Source of the DNA: Fidelibacterota bacterium | GTDB lineage: Bacteria > Fidelibacterota > UBA2242 | Assembly: GCA_030655795.1 (NCBI GenBank) | Contig: JAUSPJ010000194.1 | Coordinates: 1 to 5,959, forward strand | Direction: 5' to 3' | Length of the DNA: 5,959 bases | Part shown: in pieces, positions 1 through 3,373 of the stretch | Layout of the letters: each line of letters opens with the position of its first letter | Numbering within the stretch: position 1 is the first letter of the stretch | Made by a program: the position numbers and the translations under genes | Notes under the pieces: generated by a model | Seen by the model: only the letters and a program-made list of their open reading frames with translations | Database searches by the model: none | What the model was told of the DNA's origin: nothing

Positions 1-785
1 ATTCAGAAGTGCAGGCCGGTTCATATCCGGTATCATTGGAAAATTTGGTTGTTTCCGATGAAAACGCCGGCAGTCTGATCGGTTCCGGTCTGGGTGCGAT
101 TATAGAAGTTGACAGCGCCCTGCTGAGTTCCTTTGACTTGCTTTTACCGGGATCCGGGAGTGTAGTTGATGTTTCAGCGGCGAATATTGAATTTGTCTGG
201 AATCGGAGTACATTTCCGGCAAATCCGGTTATTAATTATATGGTTCATATCGGCGTGAAGAACTACGGCGAATTAACTGAATCCTATGTATCAGGTGGAA
301 ACGGGACTGATACCACCCTGTTTCTGAATATTGGCGATTTGCGGCAGGCAATTGAGTCGCAGGGAATTCCAATGCAGAATCCACAGGAAATCTACTGGTG
401 GGTTGTGGCCTCTGACGTCCGGGGAAGCCGGCAATCGGAATCGATATTTGACCTCGCAATTCAGGGACTTGTGGGTATTGACAGGAAATCCGCAGGAATT
501 CCCCCGGCCTACAGATTATTCCGAAATTATCCCAATCCCTTCAATTCTCAAACGACCATTCGATTTGAGATACCGGAACCCGCTACGGTTAGAATAACCG
601 TATATAATCTGTTGGGACAGGTAGTTGTGACATTGATTGATAATGATTTTATGGCAGGAGGACACTACAGTTGTCGTTGGAATGGTCTCAATCAAAATGG
701 GGAACCGGTAAAATCCGGATTATATATAGTGTCGTTCCAGGCGGGAAATTACTACAGTACACAAAAAATTGTATTTTTGAAATAA
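1..785 (+). CDS. Secreted protein with C-terminal type IX-like sorting domain (5' end missing)
   Basis: The reading frame is open to the left edge (first full codon at base 3) and stops with TAA at 783-785, so this is the C-terminal part of a larger protein; the GTG at 9 is an internal valine, not a start. Numbering from that GTG, residues about 165-258 form a Por/type IX-like C-terminal sorting domain of the FlgD-like immunoglobulin fold. They show the hallmark NYPNPFN (173-179), then IRFEIPEPATVRITVYNLLG, a WNG turn and the final SGLYIVSFQAG...QKIVFLK strand pair. Such domains direct export across the outer membrane and surface attachment. Residues about 52-152 (EFVWNRS, IYWWVVASD) look like a fibronectin-III or SusE-like beta domain. 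The first 35 residues (AGSYPVSLENLVVSDENA) resemble the last strands of a cohesin-like domain; that part is weak inference. The enzymatic or binding role is not visible here. Confidence 0.85.
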   Translation, partial: SEVQAGSYPVSLENLVVSDENAGSLIGSGLGAIIEVDSALLSSFDLLLPGSGSVVDVSAANIEFVWNRSTFPANPVINYMVHIGVKNYGELTESYVSGGNGTDTTLFLNIGDLRQAIESQGIPMQNPQEIYWWVVASDVRGSRQSESIFDLAIQGLVGIDRKSAGIPPAYRLFRNYPNPFNSQTTIRFEIPEPATVRITVYNLLGQVVVTLIDNDFMAGGHYSCRWNGLNQNGEPVKSGLYIVSFQAGNYYSTQKIVFLK

Positions 786-824
786 TGTGCTGAAATTTAG
801 GGTGTGTGGCTGAGTTTGAATCCT

Positions 825-856
825 TTGAATATTGAGCGGATTCTTTAAATTACAAT
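825..856 (+). promoter_or_regulatory. Candidate promoter for the tRNA-Leu region
   Basis: TTGAAT at 825-830 and TACAAT at 851-856 resemble -35 and -10 boxes, but the 20-base spacer is longer than ideal. Transcription would begin near 863, only two or three bases before the acceptor stem of the interrupted tRNA-Leu at 866. This fits the outer tRNA being the ancestral gene served by this promoter. The call rests on motif matching only. Confidence 0.3.
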
Positions 857-893
857 GCTTTTTGAGCCGCGGTGGCGGAACTGTCTCAACGGA

Positions 894-914
894 GATCCCT
901 TTGGGAGCAGAGCT
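894..914 (+). repeat. Palindromic element core, copy 1
   Basis: Bases 894-914 match the reverse complement of 1091-1111 at 18 of 21 positions by hand alignment. Both contain a GATCCCTT start, a four-base hairpin TCCC/GGGA with a three-base loop, and a terminal AGAGCT. The similarity continues more loosely on both sides (TCTC on the left, C-rich to the right). Confidence 0.6.
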
Positions 915-1041
915 GCCCGCCGGCGCTAATGCCAGAGTGGTGAAACTGGTATACACGCTAGGCTTAGGACCTAGTTCCGTTAATGCGGATTGTGGGTTCG
1001 AGTCCCACCTCTGGTACAAGGTTTTGGCAGGCGGGCAAGCT
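911..1041. repeat. Inverted repeat flanking the intact tRNA-Leu
   Basis: AGCTGCCCGCC at 911-921 pairs with GGCGGGCAAGCT at 1030-1041: 11 base pairs with one bulged A (1037 or 1038). The arms enclose the intact tRNA with only 9 bases on its 5' side and 13 on its 3' side. The right arm overlaps the over-long 3' D arm of the interrupted tRNA, so it may explain that defect. In a transcript the arms could fold into a stem presenting the tRNA. Confidence 0.5.
931..1016 (+). tRNA. tRNA-Leu, anticodon UAG
   Basis: This is a complete 86-base class II tRNA. The acceptor stem is GCCAGAG (931-937) with CTCTGGT (1009-1015), where the first pair is a G-U wobble. The D arm is GTG/CAC (940-942, 954-956). 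The anticodon stem is CTAGG/CCTAG (958-962, 970-974) around loop CTTAGGA, with anticodon TAG at 965-967, which reads CUA and other CUN leucine codons. The long variable arm is TCCG/CGGA (976-979, 986-989). The T arm is GTGGG-TTCGAGT-CCCAC (992-1008) and the discriminator is A1016, as leucine tRNAs require. The next bases are CAA, so CCA is not encoded and must be added by nucleotidyltransferase. The gene lies inside a disrupted copy of the same isoacceptor and upstream of tig, where a tRNA-Leu is often found in bacteria. Confidence 0.95.
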
Positions 1042-1080
1042 GGACTTAGGATCCAGTCCCGACCGCCGGGATGCGAGTTC

Positions 1081-1124
1081 TCCCGGAGGAAGCTCTTTTC
1101 CCGAAGGGATCCTTTTTGGAGAGG
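1081..1124. mobile_element. 44-base palindromic insertion in the T loop of the outer tRNA-Leu
   Basis: The segment separates TTC (1078-1080) from GACT (1125-1128), halves of a standard T loop. With its edges it can fold into one hairpin: TCTCC (1079-1083) with GGAGA (1118-1122), GGAGGA (1085-1090) with TCCTTT (1110-1115, two G-U pairs), and a TCCC-GAA-GGGA cap (1099-1109). It carries the core shared with the D-loop insertion in opposite orientation. No protein is encoded. It behaves like a small dispersed palindromic element of the kind known to invade genes and RNAs in Rickettsia, though no specific relationship is claimed. Confidence 0.6.
1091..1111 (-). repeat. Palindromic element core, copy 2 (reverse orientation)
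   Basis: Its reverse complement matches 894-914 at 18 of 21 bases. The three differences fall in the hairpin loop and the two bases after the hairpin, so the TCCC/GGGA stem is conserved in both copies. This suggests the structure is kept. Confidence 0.6.
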
Positions 1125-1167
1125 GACTCTCGCCCGCGGCACACTGTTCAGACAATAAAGTTATTAT

Positions 1168-1175
1168 AAGGGAAG
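1168..1175 (+). promoter_or_regulatory. Ribosome binding site of tig
   Basis: AAGGGAAG lies three bases before the ATG at 1179 (GGG about seven bases upstream). It supports that start; no in-frame alternative upstream has a comparable site. Confidence 0.5.
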
Positions 1176-1178
1176 TGA

Positions 1179-2459
1179 ATGAAAATTACGGTCTATGAAG
1201 TCAGCAGTATCGAGCGAAAAATCCGGGTTGACTTTGAGTGGAAAGATGTTGAAGAACAGTATGACAGCACCCTGAATAAATTGCGGAGAAAATTGAAAGT
1301 TGACGGTTTTCGTCCCGGTAAAGTCCCGACCGATGTTGCCAAACGTTCGCTGGGCCCGCAGTTGAGCTATGATTTTACCAACGCTGTGATTGAGTCGAAT
1401 TATAAAGATGTTCTGAAAGAGCAGGACATTGAGAAGTTTATTGATCTGAATATCAGCGGCGTGGATTTTGACGCCGGGAAAACTTTTTATTTCGAGATGA
1501 CCGTTGAATTTGATCCGGAAGTTAAATTGCTGGAATACAAAAAGGGTTTTCCGATTAAAAAAACTGTATATGTGCTGGATAAAGAAGATGTGGAACTCTA
1601 TCTTGAAGATATTCGTGAACATCACGCCGAGGTAATAGAGATATCCGATGGTGCACAGAAGGACCACTATATTCTCTGTGATTTACAGGAAACCGATGGA
1701 GACGGAGTTCCGTTGGTCGGGAAAAAAGTCGCTAATCGCATGATAAAGGTGGGCGAAGGCATTTATGGAGAACCCGGCAGTGAGACTCTGATCGGAGCCA
1801 AAGCCGGCGATGAAGTTCATATTCAGTTTAAACCAAAAAAAGGCGACAAGATTAATTATGTTGTATCTGTAAAACGGGTAGAATCCCATGCTTTACCGAA
1901 ATTGACGGATGACTTTATTAAAAATAATTTTAAGACTATCGATAATTATAAGACACTCCGGGAAGAGGTTGAAAAATTACTGCAAGGCGAATGGGACAGC
2001 CGGACAGAAAAAGAGTACCTGCGGGGCATTACCGAATATTTTGTGGAAAAGGTGACAATAGACGTGCCGAAATCCCGAATCAAGCGGTTTTTAGACAATG
2101 TTATAGAGGATATGCTGGCGAAGAATGGCGGCAAGGAAATTGACGATCAGAAACTGCGGGAACAGTACCGTCCCATAGCCGAGCGGGAGATTCGCTGGTA
2201 CCTGATTCAGGAGGCCATCAGTAAAGCCGAGAATATTAAAGTCACAAAAGCGGAAACGGATCAGAAGATTCAGGAAATGGCGGAGCAGTATCCCAATGAG
2301 AATCGAGATGCCGTCCTGAAATATTATCGAAAAGCTGAAAATCGCTCCCATCTGGAAACCGATCTCCATGAACAGAAAATTTTCGATTGCCTGAAAGAAT
2401 CTGTTAAAGTCAAAAAAGAGACAATAAACACAAAAGATTTTCGAAAAAGGAATATGTAA
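1179..2459 (+). CDS. tig: Trigger factor, ribosome-associated chaperone
   Basis: A 426-residue protein, close to the usual 430-450 for trigger factor. Trigger factor docks at the ribosomal exit tunnel and shields nascent chains. The N-terminal ribosome-binding domain (about 1-115) carries the signature loop GFRPGKVP at 43-50, which contacts the large subunit near protein L23. Residues about 150-235 occupy the FKBP-type peptidyl-prolyl isomerase position (IGAKAGDEVHIQF at 205-217 is recognisable). This domain is short and lacks the usual aromatic pocket residues, so isomerase activity is doubtful. Residues about 238-410 are the helical substrate-cradling C-terminal domain (LTDDFIKNN, VPKSRI, helix-rich), ending in a lysine-rich tail. 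The ATG at 1179 has a purine-rich site just upstream. The gene overlaps clpP by one base, so the two are co-transcribed, as is common. Identity is confident; loss of isomerase activity is inference. Confidence 0.95.
   Translation: MKITVYEVSSIERKIRVDFEWKDVEEQYDSTLNKLRRKLKVDGFRPGKVPTDVAKRSLGPQLSYDFTNAVIESNYKDVLKEQDIEKFIDLNISGVDFDAGKTFYFEMTVEFDPEVKLLEYKKGFPIKKTVYVLDKEDVELYLEDIREHHAEVIEISDGAQKDHYILCDLQETDGDGVPLVGKKVANRMIKVGEGIYGEPGSETLIGAKAGDEVHIQFKPKKGDKINYVVSVKRVESHALPKLTDDFIKNNFKTIDNYKTLREEVEKLLQGEWDSRTEKEYLRGITEYFVEKVTIDVPKSRIKRFLDNVIEDMLAKNGGKEIDDQKLREQYRPIAEREIRWYLIQEAISKAENIKVTKAETDQKIQEMAEQYPNENRDAVLKYYRKAENRSHLETDLHEQKIFDCLKESVKVKKETINTKDFRKRNM
2444..2451 (+). promoter_or_regulatory. Ribosome binding site of clpP, inside the end of tig
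   Basis: AAAAAGGA ends seven bases before the ATG at 2459. The tig stop and clpP start share one base (TAATG), a layout that allows translational coupling. Confidence 0.55.
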
Positions 2460-3088
2460 TGGTTAAAAAACCTGTGGTAAACCAGATGTACATTCCTATG
2501 GTGGTTGAGCAGACCGGCCGTGGAGAACGCGCGTATGATATCTATTCGCGGCTGCTGAAAGAGCGGATAATCTTTCTGGGTTCGCCGATTGACGACCACG
2601 TTGCCAGCCTGGTGATTGCCCAGCTGCTGTTTTTACAGGCGGAAGATTCCGACAAGGACATTTCAATTTATATTAACAGTCCCGGTGGAACCGTTACCGC
2701 CGGACTGGCGATTTATGACACGATTCAATTTGTTAATCCGGATGTGTCAACGATTTGCATTGGGCAGGCGTCAAGCATGGCGGCGGTTTTGCTGGCAGCC
2801 GGAGCGAAGGGTAAGCGGTACGCACTTCCGAATTCCCGTGTTATGATCCATCAACCGTTAGGGGGCATTGAGGGGCAGGCCAGCGATATCCAGATTCATG
2901 CTACCGAAATAATTAAAATCAAGCAGAAATTGAATGCAATCCTGTCGGAATTAACAAAACAACCGTTGAAAAAGGTCGAAAACGATACGGACCGGAATTA
3001 TTTTATGTCGTCAGAAGAAGCGGTTTCCTATGGCATCGTGGACGAAGTGCTGACGAAACACTTAAAAAAATTAAGCGCTTCGTCGTAA
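2459..3088 (+). CDS. clpP: ATP-dependent Clp protease proteolytic subunit
   Basis: A 209-residue serine protease of the S14 family; family members assemble as two seven-membered rings and degrade proteins unfolded by ClpX or ClpA/C ATPases. Visible signatures are the N-terminal YIPMVVEQTGRGERAYDIYS, the oxyanion-forming INSPGGTVTAG (72-82), the nucleophile Ser106 in GQASSMAA, and catalytic His131 in MIHQPLGG. By alignment with E. coli ClpP (Ser97, His122, Asp171), the third catalytic position is Asn180, in DTDRNYFMS, where most members have DRD. The handle region and C-terminal YGIVDEVL are normal. The protein begins almost directly at the mature N-terminal motif, so any propeptide is very short. 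The gene follows tig in one transcription unit. The usual next gene, clpX, is absent; promoter-like sequence and an outer-membrane receptor gene follow instead. Confidence 0.96.
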   Translation: MVKKPVVNQMYIPMVVEQTGRGERAYDIYSRLLKERIIFLGSPIDDHVASLVIAQLLFLQAEDSDKDISIYINSPGGTVTAGLAIYDTIQFVNPDVSTICIGQASSMAAVLLAAGAKGKRYALPNSRVMIHQPLGGIEGQASDIQIHATEIIKIKQKLNAILSELTKQPLKKVENDTDRNYFMSSEEAVSYGIVDEVLTKHLKKLSASS

Positions 3089-3089
3089 A

Positions 3090-3121
3090 TAAAGCTTGAC
3101 AATTGAATTGTAAAATCTTTA
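3090..3121. repeat. Imperfect palindrome just after clpP
   Basis: TAAAG (3090-3094) pairs with CTTTA (3117-3121), and ACAAT (3099-3103) pairs with ATTGT (3107-3111) around TGA. It overlaps the -35-like TTGACA, so it could be an operator. It is AT-rich and lacks a following T run, so it is a poor intrinsic terminator. Confidence 0.3.
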
Positions 3122-3125
3122 GATT
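3096..3125 (+). promoter_or_regulatory. Candidate promoter P1 for the receptor operon
   Basis: TTGACA (3096-3101) is a perfect -35 match. With an 18-base spacer it is followed by TAGATT (3120-3125), a partial -10. It lies eight bases after the clpP stop and would give a leader of about 100 bases before the small ORF at 3236. Confidence 0.45.
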
Positions 3126-3140
3126 AATCAGTAATGTGGG

Positions 3141-3168
3141 TTTGTAGGCAGTTGAATTCAGATATAAT
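3141..3168 (+). promoter_or_regulatory. Candidate promoter P2 for the receptor operon
   Basis: TATAAT at 3163-3168 is a perfect -10 match, with TTTGTA (3141-3146) as a weak -35 at 16 bases. Transcription would start near 3175, about 60 bases before the ribosome site at 3224. P1 and P2 may be alternatives. Confidence 0.4.
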
Positions 3169-3235
3169 CCTCGTCAATGAAATTTCAGTTTATTGGAGCG
3201 CGCTGTTTTTCCTTTTCTATCACGGAGGCTAATTT

Positions 3236-3373
3236 ATGCTTCATAAATGGAACAGAGAGGCAAACAGGCGCTCTTTTAAACCGATGTTTAATGGCTGTTT
3301 CTTCAAATTTGGAAAGATGAAAAAAAGGAAAATGGATAAAAGATTTGTGAGATATATAAGGAGTATGCAATGA
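3236..3373 (+). CDS. Candidate small basic peptide, 45 residues, upstream of the receptor gene
   Basis: An ATG at 3236 follows GGAGG (3224-3228) by seven bases, the best Shine-Dalgarno match in the window. The frame runs 45 codons to TGA at 3371-3373, overlapping the receptor start by ATGA, which is typical of coupled translation. The peptide starts MLHKWNREANRR and ends MDKRFVRYIRSMQ. It has 15 Lys/Arg against 2 Asp/Glu, one Cys, and no signal peptide or membrane segment. I recognise no family. It could be a leader peptide that sets translation of the receptor, a small nucleic-acid-binding peptide, or a chance frame in an untranslated leader; the receptor also has its own ribosome site inside it. 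No function is assigned. Confidence 0.4.
   Translation: MLHKWNREANRRSFKPMFNGCFFKFGKMKKRKMDKRFVRYIRSMQ
3358..3363 (+). promoter_or_regulatory. Ribosome binding site of the receptor gene
   Basis: AAGGAG lies six bases before the ATG at 3370 and fixes that start, which also begins a good signal peptide. Confidence 0.6.

Larger units (their letters stand above)
884..1026. mobile_element. Insertion in the D loop of the outer tRNA-Leu, carrying the intact tRNA-Leu
   Basis: This segment separates GAACTG (878-883) from GCAG (1027-1030), which adjoin in a normal tRNA-Leu D loop. The edge is ambiguous by two bases because TG occurs at both 882-883 and 1025-1026. Its left part holds small hairpins, TCTC/GAGA (884-895) and TCCC-TTT-GGGA (896-906), and shares a core with the T-loop insertion in reverse orientation. 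Its right part holds the complete tRNA-Leu at 931-1016. No transposase or other protein is encoded, so if mobile it would depend on functions elsewhere. Insertion is inferred from the split tRNA. Confidence 0.55.
866..1141 (+). pseudogene. Interrupted tRNA-Leu(UAG), split into three pieces around an intact tRNA-Leu
   Basis: The three pieces together rebuild a class II tRNA-Leu. Piece 1 (866-883) gives acceptor GCCGCGG (866-872), TG, D-stem GCG (875-877) and D-loop GAACTG. Piece 2 (about 1027-1080) gives the rest of the D loop, anticodon stem CTGGA/TCCAG (1040-1044, 1052-1056) around loop CTTAGGA with anticodon TAG at 1047-1049, variable arm TCCCG/CGGGA (1057-1061, 1067-1071), T-stem GCGAG (1073-1077) and TTC. 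Piece 3 (1125-1141) gives GACT, T-stem CTCGC (1129-1133), acceptor CCGCGGC (1134-1140) and discriminator A1141. Acceptor pairing is 7/7, T stem 5/5, anticodon stem 5/5 and variable stem 5/5; the joined T loop is TTCGACT, the standard seven. The only clear defect is the 3' side of the D arm (1030-1039), which is about four bases too long and lacks the CGC needed to pair with GCG. No CCA is encoded. The likeliest reading is a recently interrupted pseudogene; a processed split tRNA cannot be excluded. Confidence 0.8.

Noticed and set aside
9..11. GTG at 9 as the true start of the first gene
   Set aside because: The frame stays open to the window edge, there is no ribosome site or signal peptide, and the sequence begins mid-domain, so the protein is truncated by the window.
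866..1141. Group I intron in tRNA-Leu
   Set aside because: Known bacterial tRNA-Leu introns sit in the anticodon loop, and both anticodon loops here are continuous. The insertions are in the D and T loops and are too small for a group I core.
720..1198. Several open frames on both strands across the tRNA region (for example 720-1142 and 964-1155 on the minus strand, 832-1158 and 983-1198 on the plus strand)
   Set aside because: They lie over the tRNA-Leu sequences; the minus-strand VGLEPT-type peptide is a familiar false product of reading a leucine tRNA backwards. No ribosome sites or families support them.
3090..3121. Intrinsic terminator after clpP
   Set aside because: The stem is AT-rich with internal mismatches and is not followed by a T run, so it is kept only as an imperfect palindrome.
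3177..3320. Alternative 47-codon frame starting at ATG 3177
   Set aside because: There is no Shine-Dalgarno sequence before it, and it overlaps the better supported small frame at 3236.
3185..3370. Minus-strand frame of 61 codons opposite the small basic peptide
   Set aside because: It has a TTG start, no ribosome site and no recognisable family; it is probably a shadow of the plus-strand sequence.
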